Below the pieces are notes generated by a model. That model ran no database searches, had not been told where the DNA came from, and worked only from the letters and a program-made list of their open reading frames with translations. A stretch of 46,551 nucleotides of DNA from Deltaproteobacteria bacterium (GTDB lineage: Bacteria; Desulfobacterota; Desulfobulbia; Desulfobulbales; SURF-16), in contig JAOZOY010000015.1 of the NCBI GenBank assembly GCA_029933005.1, positions 1 through 46,551 of the forward strand. Reading direction: 5' to 3'. A program made the translations under genes and the position numbers. Below are positions 37,916 to 46,551 of this stretch, piece by piece. Each line of letters starts with the position of its first letter. Within the stretch, counting starts at the first letter, position 1.

Positions 37916-38575
37916 CTAAGACAATACAGCTTCTTTAAAGGCGTCAAAACCGACCCTGTCAATGGTACGACCGAGCCGCTCTGATCTTTTGCCGTTTTCC
38001 TTAAAAAATTTCATTACCTTATCGGCCATTTCCAAGGCCTCCTCGTCGGAAAGATCCTTGATCAACTCCCGGGCAAGCTGGGGTCTTGAAGCGGCATTTC
38101 CACCCACCAGAACAGTCCAGCCCTTCTTTTTTCCGACAAAGCCAAGATCCTTGATCGGCGTTTCGGCACAGTTGTTCATGCAGCCGGAAACGCCCATTTT
38201 GAACTTATTCGGCAGCTCAAATCCATGAAACTTTTTATCAAGCTCCATTCCAAGCCCCAGGGAATCCTGTTTGCCACGGCTACAGATTGCCGTACCGGGA
38301 CAGGCCTTGATACTACGAACGCACATTCCAACAGCATGCCCCGGATCCATTCCCAGATCATTCCAGGCCTGGTCAATCTGATCTTCCTTAAAACCCACCA
38401 TGGCGATACGGTTGGCACTGGTTATTTTCATGACCGGCAGTTTATATTTTTCAGCTACATCTGCCACCCTCCTTAACCCCTCAGGCGTAACAAGACCCAG
38501 GGCAAAATGAGGGACTATAGCATAACTTTTTTTATCACGTTGCAGGACTGCTCCTTTTTCTCCATCTTTTAGCAT
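37916..38575 (-). CDS. Small assimilatory-type sulfite reductase (siroheme/4Fe-4S)
   Basis: CVRSIKACPGTAICSRGKQDS and KMGVSGCMNNCAETPIKDLG (C-X5-C...C-X3-C) in a 219-aa protein. Confidence 0.85.
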   Translation of the reverse strand: MLKDGEKGAVLQRDKKSYAIVPHFALGLVTPEGLRRVADVAEKYKLPVMKITSANRIAMVGFKEDQIDQAWNDLGMDPGHAVGMCVRSIKACPGTAICSRGKQDSLGLGMELDKKFHGFELPNKFKMGVSGCMNNCAETPIKDLGFVGKKKGWTVLVGGNAASRPQLARELIKDLSDEEALEMADKVMKFFKENGKRSERLGRTIDRVGFDAFKEAVLS

Positions 38576-38607
38576 GACAAACTCCTTTAAAAAAATTATT
38601 AAAAATT

Positions 38608-38711
38608 GTAACTATTCAGGTGGGTAGGCTGTAGGCTAAAGGCTATTAGTTGCCGATCTTACCTTTCCTGACAACCTAAAGATCTACAGCCTGTCAACCA
38701 GAACTGTTAAT
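38608..38711. repeat. Degenerate palindromic element, probable copy 3 of the GTAACTRTTCAG family
   Basis: gtaactattcaggtgggtaggctgtag ... ctacagcctgtcaaccagaactgttaata. Confidence 0.6.
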
Positions 38712-38838
38712 AAACAATCAACTAAGTTTTAATTTGTCTGTATCCAAATTCACTTAATATAATAATAATTACTAATATTAGAAATATTACTTTTATGCAA
38801 GCCTTTTTTGAGTTTATTCTGTAATCGAATCATTCATT

Positions 38839-40260
38839 ATGCAATTTCAAACATTCCTCGATTCAAAAATAATCTTTTTTCTGAGCGGATTATTTTCTGC
38901 CGCCCTGGCCGCCTATTTTATTTTTAAAAACAAAATTCGGCAAGCCGTTGATCAACGTGCTGCATCCTCGCAAACCGAAATTTCTCTGTTGAGTGAACGT
39001 CTGCGGGTAAAAACCGAGCAGGTGACGGAACTCAAGGAAAATTTGACAGCAACATACCAAACGATTGATCATTGTCAAAAGGAGATCAGGGAGCTTGAAA
39101 AAAAAGAAGTAGAACTACAGGTACGCTATGAAGAACTGCGACAGAAAAGTTCCGAAAATATCTCATTTCTGCAGAATGGCAGACGGGAAATGTCTGACAC
39201 CTTCAAGATCCTCTCCACCGATATTTTAAAAAACAACAGTCAGTCTTTTCTCGAACTTGCCCAAACAGCCATGACCTCCTTCCAGGAAAAATCCAAAGGC
39301 GATCTGGAGCTGCGAAAACAGTCCATCAAACAAATGGTCACCCCTCTCCAGGAGTCACTGCAACGAGTGGATGAACAGATCCGAAAAATCGAAAAAGAGC
39401 GCATCGGCGCCTATGCCGGACTGACTGAGCAGATCAAATCCATGGCAGCCTCCCAGATCAAACTGCATTCCGAAACCGAAAATCTTGTCCAGGCTCTGCG
39501 CACGCCAACGGTGCGGGGTCGCTGGGGAGAGATCCAGCTCAGACGGGTTGTGGAAATGGCCGGCATGGTGGAATACTGTGATTTTATCGAGCAGGAAAAC
39601 GTTAAAACGGAGCAGGGCAGCTTGCGGCCGGACATGGTTATTAAACTGCCGAACAAAAAAAATATCGTTGTTGATTCCAAGGCCGCCCTGCAGGCCTATC
39701 TCGAAGCAATGGAAGCCGGGGATGAGCAAAGTAAAAAAGTAAAACTACAGCAGCATGCCCGCCAGATCCGCACTCATCTCAGCCAACTTGGCTCCAAATC
39801 ATACTGGGAGCAGTTTAAGCCGACGCCTGAATTTGTCGTTCTTTTCCTGCCTGGAGAAAATTTTTTCAGCGCCGCCCTGAAGCAGGACCCGGAGTTGATC
39901 GAATTCGGCGTGGAGCAACGGGTCATCCTGGCAACACCAACCACTCTCATCGCCCTGCTGCGGGCTGTTTCCTATGGTTGGCGGCACGAGCAGATCTCCG
40001 AACATGCGGAAATCATTGCCGAGCTGGGCAAAACCCTTCATGAACGATTAAGGATCATGACCGGCCATTTTGCTGATTTGCGTAAAAATCTTGACCGCAG
40101 CGTGGAATCATATAATAAAGCAGTTGGCTCTTACGAAAGCAGGGTGCTGGTTGTTGCCCGTAAATTCGATGAAATCGACACTTCCGTGGTCAAGGCAATC
40201 GAACCCCTTGACCTGATCGACAGAAACATTCGTGTTGTCCGGGAAGAAGAAAACCCCTGA
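38839..40260 (+). CDS. rmuC: DNA recombination protein RmuC
   Basis: N-terminal TM, coiled coil, TPTVRGRWGEIQLRRVVEMAGM, VDSKAALQAYLEA, FLPGENFFSAAL. Confidence 0.93.
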   Translation: MQFQTFLDSKIIFFLSGLFSAALAAYFIFKNKIRQAVDQRAASSQTEISLLSERLRVKTEQVTELKENLTATYQTIDHCQKEIRELEKKEVELQVRYEELRQKSSENISFLQNGRREMSDTFKILSTDILKNNSQSFLELAQTAMTSFQEKSKGDLELRKQSIKQMVTPLQESLQRVDEQIRKIEKERIGAYAGLTEQIKSMAASQIKLHSETENLVQALRTPTVRGRWGEIQLRRVVEMAGMVEYCDFIEQENVKTEQGSLRPDMVIKLPNKKNIVVDSKAALQAYLEAMEAGDEQSKKVKLQQHARQIRTHLSQLGSKSYWEQFKPTPEFVVLFLPGENFFSAALKQDPELIEFGVEQRVILATPTTLIALLRAVSYGWRHEQISEHAEIIAELGKTLHERLRIMTGHFADLRKNLDRSVESYNKAVGSYESRVLVVARKFDEIDTSVVKAIEPLDLIDRNIRVVREEENP

Positions 40261-41186
40261 TGAAAATTTATAATGACATAACGGAAACGATCGGCTCCAC
40301 ACCCCTGGTCAAGCTCAACCGGATCACCGGCAACAGCGGAGCCGAGATTGTTGCCAAGCTGGAATCCTTTAATCCGGGCGGAAGCGTCAAGGATAGAATC
40401 GCCCTCAGCATGATTGTCAAAGCCCGGCAGGACGGATTACTCCGGGAGACAAGCACCATCATCGAGCCGACTTCAGGCAATACCGGCATCGGCCTGGCCT
40501 GTGCGGCAGCGGCCCTTGGGATTCGCCTGATCCTGACCATGCCGGAAACCATGAGCGTTGAAAGAAGAAAACTGCTTGCTCTGCTTGGTGCCGAGGTTGC
40601 CCTCACACCGGGTGACCAGGGGATTCAAGGCGCGATTAACCGCGCTTTTGAGCTGGCTGAAACAATTCCTGAAGCATTTATCCTCCAGCAGTTTACCAAT
40701 CCGGCCAATCCCGACGCCCATCGCAAGACAACGGCTGAAGAAATCTGGAATGACACAGATGGCCGTATTGATATTCTGATCGCCGGCGTTGGCACCGGCG
40801 GCAGCATCACCGGGATTGGCGAGACAATTAAGGAAAGAAAACCCGAGTTGCAGATCATTGCTGTTGAGCCGGAGGAATCAGCCGTGCTTTCCGGTTCTGC
40901 TGCGGCTCCCCACCAGATACAGGGCATTGGCGCGGGCTTTATTCCTGATGTCCTGAATCGGGATATCATTGATGAAGTGATCACTGTTCCTTCCGGTGAG
41001 GCGATTCGTACCGCTGCAGACCTGGCAAAAAAAGAAGGCATCCTGGCCGGGATATCATCGGGCGCCGCCCTATGGGCCGCTTTGCGGATTGCAGAAAGAG
41101 AAGAGAATAACAGCAAGCTTTTGGTTGTTCTATTTCCAGATACCGGAGAACGATATCTCTCTACCAGCTTGACAGACACTGTTTGA
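40260..41186 (+). CDS. cysK: Cysteine synthase A
   Basis: TIGSTPLVKLNRI, NPGGSVKDRIAL, EPTSGNTGIGLA, AGVGTGGSITGIGE, GISSGAALWAAL. Confidence 0.95.
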   Translation: MKIYNDITETIGSTPLVKLNRITGNSGAEIVAKLESFNPGGSVKDRIALSMIVKARQDGLLRETSTIIEPTSGNTGIGLACAAAALGIRLILTMPETMSVERRKLLALLGAEVALTPGDQGIQGAINRAFELAETIPEAFILQQFTNPANPDAHRKTTAEEIWNDTDGRIDILIAGVGTGGSITGIGETIKERKPELQIIAVEPEESAVLSGSAAAPHQIQGIGAGFIPDVLNRDIIDEVITVPSGEAIRTAADLAKKEGILAGISSGAALWAALRIAEREENNSKLLVVLFPDTGERYLSTSLTDTV

Positions 41187-41270
41187 TAGAATAGTTTTGG
41201 ATAGAATCCATTTTCACCATAAACCAGCAAGTCTGGATACGAAATTTATCAAAATGAAGGAGTCGGATAA

Positions 41271-42482
41271 ATGAAATTAGGGATTAATGGTCTTGGCCGA
41301 ATTGGCAAACTGAGCTTATGGCATCATGTGGGCAGAAAACATTTTTCCGGAATTGTTGCCAATACAGGCCGGGAAATCGGCAGAAGCCTCGAAGATCTTG
41401 CCGCCTCAATTGAGCGTGATAGCTCATACGGCCGACTGGGCGCTTATCTGCATGGATTCAATGGCGGCCGCATGGTGGAAAATATCAATAATGATGACGG
41501 AACCATGACGGTCAACGGTGTCCCGGTTAAAATTCTTCGTGAAGCGCGCAATCCGAAGGACATCAAATGGAAAGAAAACGATGTCCGACTAGTTGTCGAC
41601 ACCACCGGCGTCTTCACCGACCCCACTGCTCAATCCGACGCCAAATGGGGCGCCTTCCGCGGACACATGGAGGCAGGAGCGGAAAAAGTGCTTCTGTCGG
41701 CGCCTTTTAAAATTAAATCCCAGGGGTTAAGCATGCCGGATGATGCCGTGACCACTGTCATGGGGATTAACGATGAAGATTATATCCCGTCCAAACACTG
41801 TCTGATTTCCGCCGCTTCCTGCACAACCACATGTTTGTCCTTCATGTTGAAGCCTCTGCTGGACCAGATCGGCGCAGATCATATCCTGAGCGCCTCTATG
41901 GTCACGGTTCATGCCGCCACAGGCAGTCAGAAGGTTCTTGACAGCCTGCCCAAGACAGGGGCTTCGGATTTACGCAAAAACCGCTCCATCCTGAATAATA
42001 TCATTCTCACCACAACCGGTGCGGCCAAGGCTCTGCGTCTTGTCATCCCGGAGATGCAAAATATCGGTTTCATAGCGGAATCCGTACGCATTCCAACCTC
42101 AACCGGCTCCCTGATCGTGTTGGTTCTTAATTTGCAGGACGAACTGAAAAATCCCGTCAAACGTGCCAAAATCAATTCAATTTACCGTGAATTTTCCAAG
42201 ACATCCAAATATTTAAAATATACGGAAGAGCAGAATGTCTCCTCCGATATTATCGGTACTCCATTCGCAGCGACTATCATTGAGGGAACCGAAACCCATA
42301 CCCGAACCGCAGCCATCAAAGTCAACCTTGAAAGTCTCGGCATTACCGCCGGAGCCGATCAATCTATTATTGATGTCCCAGTCACCCAGGCGGTCATTTA
42401 CGGCTGGTACGACAATGAGTTAGGCAGTTACACCAATATGCTGGCTGACCGAACAGTTTCCATTGCCGAGTCCATGCTGTAG
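41271..42482 (+). CDS. gap: Divergent type I glyceraldehyde-3-phosphate dehydrogenase
   Basis: INGLGRIGKL, SAASCTTTCLSFML catalytic Cys region, TVHAATGSQKVLD, TTTGAAKALRLVIPE, YGWYDNELGSYTNML; 403 aa. Confidence 0.85.
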   Translation: MKLGINGLGRIGKLSLWHHVGRKHFSGIVANTGREIGRSLEDLAASIERDSSYGRLGAYLHGFNGGRMVENINNDDGTMTVNGVPVKILREARNPKDIKWKENDVRLVVDTTGVFTDPTAQSDAKWGAFRGHMEAGAEKVLLSAPFKIKSQGLSMPDDAVTTVMGINDEDYIPSKHCLISAASCTTTCLSFMLKPLLDQIGADHILSASMVTVHAATGSQKVLDSLPKTGASDLRKNRSILNNIILTTTGAAKALRLVIPEMQNIGFIAESVRIPTSTGSLIVLVLNLQDELKNPVKRAKINSIYREFSKTSKYLKYTEEQNVSSDIIGTPFAATIIEGTETHTRTAAIKVNLESLGITAGADQSIIDVPVTQAVIYGWYDNELGSYTNMLADRTVSIAESML

Positions 42483-42531
42483 GCGGTGGCTGATGGTAGC
42501 AAAATCTTGAAAACCTCAAAATGGATCCGTT

Positions 42532-43707
42532 GTGAAGAATATCAGAGATATTGACCTCAAAGGGAAAAAGGTGCTGATCCGGGTCGACTTTAACGTGCCT
42601 CTGGATAAAGACAAAAATGTCAACTCCGATTCCCGAATTCTCGGGGCGTTACCCACCATAAACTATGCCCTGGCTGAAAATGCAAAATTGATTATCTGTT
42701 CTCATCTTGGCCGCCCCAAAGGTCAACGTAGAGAAGAATTCAGTCTGGCTCCGGTTGCGAAGAGATTGTCTCAGCTGATTTCCCGCGAGGTGAAATTGGC
42801 GCCTGACTGTATCGGCAAGGATGTGGAAGAAATGGTAAGGGGGATGGCTGACGGAGATGTGATTCTGTTGGAAAATTTGCGTTTTCACAAGGAAGAGACT
42901 AAAAACGATCCTGATTTTTCCCGAAGTCTTGCCGCCCTGGCTGATGTCTATATCAGTGATGCCTTTGCCGTCTCTCACCGATCCCACGCCTCGGTGGTGG
43001 GCGTGACCAAAAATATTGACCAATGCGCGGCCGGTTTTCTACTGCAAAAGGAAATGGATTTCTTCAATCGTTCAGTTCAAAATCCTATCAAACCTCTAGC
43101 CGCCATTGTCGGCGGCGCAAAAGTTTCCAGTAAACTGGCGGCACTCAAAAATTTGCTCACTAAAGTTGACATCATGATCATCGGTGGTGCCATGGCCAAT
43201 ACCTTCCTGAAAAGCCAGGGCCTGCCAACAGGAAAATCGCTGACCGAGGAAGATCTGCTGGAAACAGCATCTGCTCTGATTGAAGAAGCACGGGAAAAAG
43301 GGGTTAAGCTCTACCTGCCGGTGGACTTTGTTGCGGCGGAACATTTTTCCGCTGATGCGGAAAACAAGGTGGTTCCCATCCAGGAAATGCCGGAAGGCTG
43401 GATGGCTCTTGACATTGGCCCGGCAACCACTACTTTATTTTGTGAAGCGCTTGATTCAGCAAAAACCATTCTCTGGAACGGGCCCATGGGCGCCTTTGAA
43501 ATGGAACCTTTTTCCAGGGGAACAATGGCCCTTGTTCAAAAAGTAGCCACCTCCCACGCTCTAAGCATTGTCGGCGGCGGCGATACTGATGCCGCTGTCC
43601 ATATGGCGGGATGGGCGGATGAAATTTCCTACATGTCCACAGGGGGTGGCGCCTTTCTGACGCTTATGGAAGGTAAGGTTCTACCCGGTGTCGCCGCCTT
43701 GGAATAA
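42532..43707 (+). CDS. pgk: Phosphoglycerate kinase
   Basis: GTG start; VLIRVDFNVPLD, ICSHLGRPKG, LLENLRFHKEE, VGGAKVSSKL, WNGPMGAFE, GGGDTDAA. Confidence 0.95.
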   Translation: MKNIRDIDLKGKKVLIRVDFNVPLDKDKNVNSDSRILGALPTINYALAENAKLIICSHLGRPKGQRREEFSLAPVAKRLSQLISREVKLAPDCIGKDVEEMVRGMADGDVILLENLRFHKEETKNDPDFSRSLAALADVYISDAFAVSHRSHASVVGVTKNIDQCAAGFLLQKEMDFFNRSVQNPIKPLAAIVGGAKVSSKLAALKNLLTKVDIMIIGGAMANTFLKSQGLPTGKSLTEEDLLETASALIEEAREKGVKLYLPVDFVAAEHFSADAENKVVPIQEMPEGWMALDIGPATTTLFCEALDSAKTILWNGPMGAFEMEPFSRGTMALVQKVATSHALSIVGGGDTDAAVHMAGWADEISYMSTGGGAFLTLMEGKVLPGVAALE

Positions 43708-43798
43708 GATTTATTTTTTGTTGAAGTAAACGGAATTGATCGTTCATTTGGGAATACGGAAATTTAATCATTCGGCAAAGCCGGATTAGGAGAGAATC

Positions 43799-44554
43799 AT
43801 GAAACGCCGACCTCTAATTGCCGGAAACTGGAAGATGCACCTGACCATTGGAGAGGCCGAGTCCCTGGCCCGGGCCATTGCGCGCGGGGGAATTCCCGCA
43901 GATCGGGACGCAATGCTGGCACCGCCCTACACTGCCATGGCAGCGGTTAACAAAGCTCTGCAGGGCTCGTCGATGCTTCTTGCCTCGCAGAATAACGGCT
44001 GGGAGGAGAAAGGGGCTTTTACCGGCGAAATTTCGCCGGTGATGTTAAAGGATGTGGGCTGCTCCATGGCCATTATCGGCCATTCGGAACGACGGCATAT
44101 TTTCGGAGAAAGCGACCAACTGATAAACAAACGTCTTTCCGGAGCCCTGAAATACGGCCTTGTCCCTATACTTTGCATCGGTGAAACCCTTGAGGAAAGA
44201 GAGGCGAATCAGACATTCAAAGTTCTGGAAACGCAACTACGGGGCGGCCTGACCGGAGTCGCATCAAGTGAGGCGGACAAACTTGTTATCGCCTATGAGC
44301 CGGTCTGGGCGATTGGCACGGGTAAAACAGCCAGCGAGGATCAGGTCCAGGAGGTTCACGCCTTTCTCCGCACCCTTTTGAAAAAGATGTACGAAAAAGA
44401 TATTGCTAGCCAAATAAGAATATTGTATGGTGGCTCGGTCAAACCTGATAATGTAGATGTACTCATGTCCCGTGAAGATGTGGATGGGGCGCTGGTAGGC
44501 GGCGCGGCATTGCAGGCTGAATCTTTTATTCGTATAATTCATTTTAACCAATAA
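43799..44554 (+). CDS. tpiA: Triosephosphate isomerase
   Basis: AGNWKMHLT, GHSERRHIFGE, YEPVWAIGTGKTAS, ILYGGSVKPDN, VDGALVGGAAL. Confidence 0.96.
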   Translation: MKRRPLIAGNWKMHLTIGEAESLARAIARGGIPADRDAMLAPPYTAMAAVNKALQGSSMLLASQNNGWEEKGAFTGEISPVMLKDVGCSMAIIGHSERRHIFGESDQLINKRLSGALKYGLVPILCIGETLEEREANQTFKVLETQLRGGLTGVASSEADKLVIAYEPVWAIGTGKTASEDQVQEVHAFLRTLLKKMYEKDIASQIRILYGGSVKPDNVDVLMSREDVDGALVGGAALQAESFIRIIHFNQ

Positions 44555-44581
44555 GCGTGTAAACGCTTTTTTTATTTTTTA

Positions 44582-45106
44582 ATGCATACAATACTGATTG
44601 TCACTCATGTCCTTGTCTGTTTTTTCCTTGTTGTGATTGTGCTTCTCCAGCACGGCAAGGGAGCTGATATGGGCGCAACATTCGGCGGTTCCAGCCAGAC
44701 TGTTTTCGGCACGGAAGGCCCCATGCCTCTGTTAAACAAAGTAACCACAGGGTCAGCGATTATCTTTATGGTTACGTCCCTCTCTCTTGCTTACCTGTCA
44801 GCTAATATGAGCACCGGTTCAGTGATGAGCGATCTGGCAACTCCAAAACCGGCCGAAAATGCCTTGGAACGAGCTGCGGAACCGATTCCGCAACCCGATA
44901 TCCAGCTGGGAACGGAACAGGCTGCTCCGCAAGCTGTTGAAAAGACTGTCAGCGAACAGTCTCAGCCAACCGAAAAAGTTGCAGCAGAGACTACAACAGA
45001 CAGTCCTGTAACTAAAAAACCGCAAGCTGACTCGCCTGCAACGGATTTTGAAAAGCAAATTGTCGAGGAAAATAAAAAAGCAGCAAAGCCCGTTGAACAG
45101 AAATAA
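44582..45106 (+). CDS. secG: Preprotein translocase subunit SecG with extended acidic C-terminus
   Basis: VLLQHGKGADMGATFGGSSQTVFG; two TM segments; gap-pgk-tpiA-secG order. Confidence 0.92.
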   Translation: MHTILIVTHVLVCFFLVVIVLLQHGKGADMGATFGGSSQTVFGTEGPMPLLNKVTTGSAIIFMVTSLSLAYLSANMSTGSVMSDLATPKPAENALERAAEPIPQPDIQLGTEQAAPQAVEKTVSEQSQPTEKVAAETTTDSPVTKKPQADSPATDFEKQIVEENKKAAKPVEQK

Positions 45107-45112
45107 AATTTT

Positions 45113-45198
45113 GCCGAAGTGGTGGAACTGGTAGACACGCTGTCTTGAGGGGGCAGTGGCCCACGGTCGTGCGAGTTCGATTCTCGCCTTCGGCACCA
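45113..45198 (+). tRNA. tRNA-Leu(GAG), CCA encoded
   Basis: GCCGAAGTGGTGGAACTGGTAGACACG...CTGTC-TTGAGGG-GGCAG...GTTCGATTCTCGCCTTCGGCACCA with long variable arm. Confidence 0.95.
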
Positions 45199-45206
45199 TT
45201 TACAAC

Positions 45207-45248
45207 AAAGCCGGAAATCGCATGTATAGTGTGATTTCCGGCTTTTTT
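45207..45248 (+). terminator. Rho-independent terminator after tRNA-Leu
   Basis: aaagccggaaatc...gatttccggctttttt. Confidence 0.85.
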
Positions 45249-45375
45249 GCGTTTGTGGCTCAGATAGGCTATAGTTGTCATAGATTAGCAGTGAATTGCA
45301 CTGTTTTTCCGAAAAGTGCGACCAAAAAATAGTGTAAGACACGCATCCCTTTCAAGGACAGCGTGAGAGGCAACT

Positions 45376-46425
45376 ATGGCAACAGTGAAAGCAAGGAAAA
45401 GAAAAAAAGGGACTATTTATTGTGCTGAGGTCCGCATCAAAGGACACCCGAGATTATCTCAAACATTTGATCGTAAATCTGAAGCTCACCGATGGGCTGA
45501 AGAGACCGAAACAGCACTCCGCAATAATGGGTATATAGGAAATGCTCCACCAGATGATATGCTCTTCGATGATGCTTGGGAAAAATATCTGGCAGAAGTC
45601 TCCAGTAAGAAAGCACCATCTACTCATCGCCGCGAGTTGGCTCAGATAAAACCGCTACAATTTTTTTCAGGTAACACGTTAAAAGAAATAACGCCAACGA
45701 TGGTTGCCAAATTCCGTGATTGGCGTTTAGGAGTTGTGTAACCAGCAACAGTTATAAAAGATCTCAACACCGTCTCTCACATTTTTACCACGGCTGTTCG
45801 AGAGTGGGGTGTCAAAGCGGATAATCCTGTGTCAATAATTAAAAAACCGAAAGCACCAGCTGGACGGCTACGTTTTTTGACTGAGACAGAGATCGTAAAA
45901 CTCTTACAGGAAAGTAAAAAAGGACATCGGCAAAATCTTTATCATTTTCTCTTATTGCAACTCCATACAGGTATGCGTCCCAGTGAGGGAGCATCCTTAA
46001 CTTGGAGTCAGATAGACTTTGACGGTCGAGTAATTGATCTGCAAAAGACAAAGACTGATCCACGGCGAGTGCCAATGACTGTACCAGCCCTTGAGACCTT
46101 ATCAAATCTTGTCCCAACCGGTGATTACAAATGCAGCAGTTTTGTTTTTTTACCCAAAGATCCTAAAATGACTTATCGGTGGCGGCCTAATCAATATTTT
46201 CGGGAAAGCTTTGAAGCAGCAGTCAAAAGAGCAAAGATTTCAGATTTTCACATGCATGATTTGCGGCATACTGCTGCCAGCTATATGATTATGAACGGTG
46301 TCGATTTGCGCACTGTGGCCGATATTCTCGGGCATAAGACAATTGCTATGACCATGAAATATACCCATCTTCTCGACGACCATAAATTAAAAGCTATCGA
46401 TCGTATAGCAGGTCTTGGACTCTAA
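45376..46425 (+). pseudogene. Tyrosine recombinase/phage integrase interrupted by one in-frame TAA (45739-45741)
   Basis: 121-aa N-terminal part (SAM-like region) and C-terminal catalytic part (HTGMRPSEG, HMHDLRHTAAS, LGHKTIAMTMKYTHL) lie in the same frame, separated only by TAA: RLGVV*PATVIKDLNTVSHIF. Confidence 0.85.
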
Positions 46426-46432
46426 AGTTTTT

Positions 46433-46551
46433 TTAATTCACCGCATCAGCCAGTTTGCTGCCGGCCTTGAATTTTACAATTTTTTTGGCAGGGATTTTTA
46501 TTTTTTTGCCGGTCCGGGGATTGCGGCCTTCACGGGCTGCCCGTTCTGTCA
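46433..46551 (-). CDS. HU-family DNA-binding protein, C-terminal part (truncated by window edge)
   Basis: Minus-strand translation [38 protein letters not shown]; not in the ORF track because the start is outside. Confidence 0.88.
   Translation of the reverse strand, partial: TERAAREGRNPRTGKKIKIPAKKIVKFKAGSKLADAVN

Noticed and set aside
44819-45342. Minus-strand ORFs across secG 3' end and tRNA-Leu
   Set aside because: They read through a tRNA gene (RIELARPWATAPSRQ is a typical mis-annotated antisense tRNA-Leu peptide)
45739-45741. Programmed stop readthrough in the integrase
   Set aside because: TAA is the least readthrough-prone stop and no SECIS or obvious stimulatory structure was noticed; pseudogene or sequencing error is simpler

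Overview
Gene-dense bacterial chromosomal window of about 46.5 kb. Gene content (corrinoid methyltransferase plus corrinoid-activase type protein, small assimilatory-type sulfite reductase, rubredoxin/rubrerythrin, fused IspDF) suggests an anaerobic Desulfobacterota-like organism; this taxonomy is inference from gene content. Most of the window is recognisable core metabolism: rubredoxin-glutamate synthase fusion, class II DAHP synthase, aroD-aroE-aroA, trxA-trxB-bamD, pgi, gap-pgk-tpiA-secG, cysK, rmuC, RNase P RNA, RNase HI, Nif3, two tRNAs. It also carries a set of signalling genes: a sigma-54 activator, a REC-PAS-GGDEF protein, an SBP-hybrid histidine kinase pair, and an HDOD-PilB/GspE pair. 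I found no complete, clearly new multi-gene system and no CRISPR. The strongest unexplained structure is intergenic: (1) three ~105-140 bp near-palindromes sharing GTAACT(G/A)TTCAG ends; (2) a MITE-like 158 bp nested inverted repeat; (3) ispDF starting only 9 nt after the RNase P RNA 3' end with no Shine-Dalgarno; (4) a tyrosine integrase beside tRNA-Leu with a single in-frame TAA; (5) a thpR-coupled B12/radical SAM gene with a CX4CX2C cluster motif. All calls come from reading the sequence and supplied translations; no searches were run.
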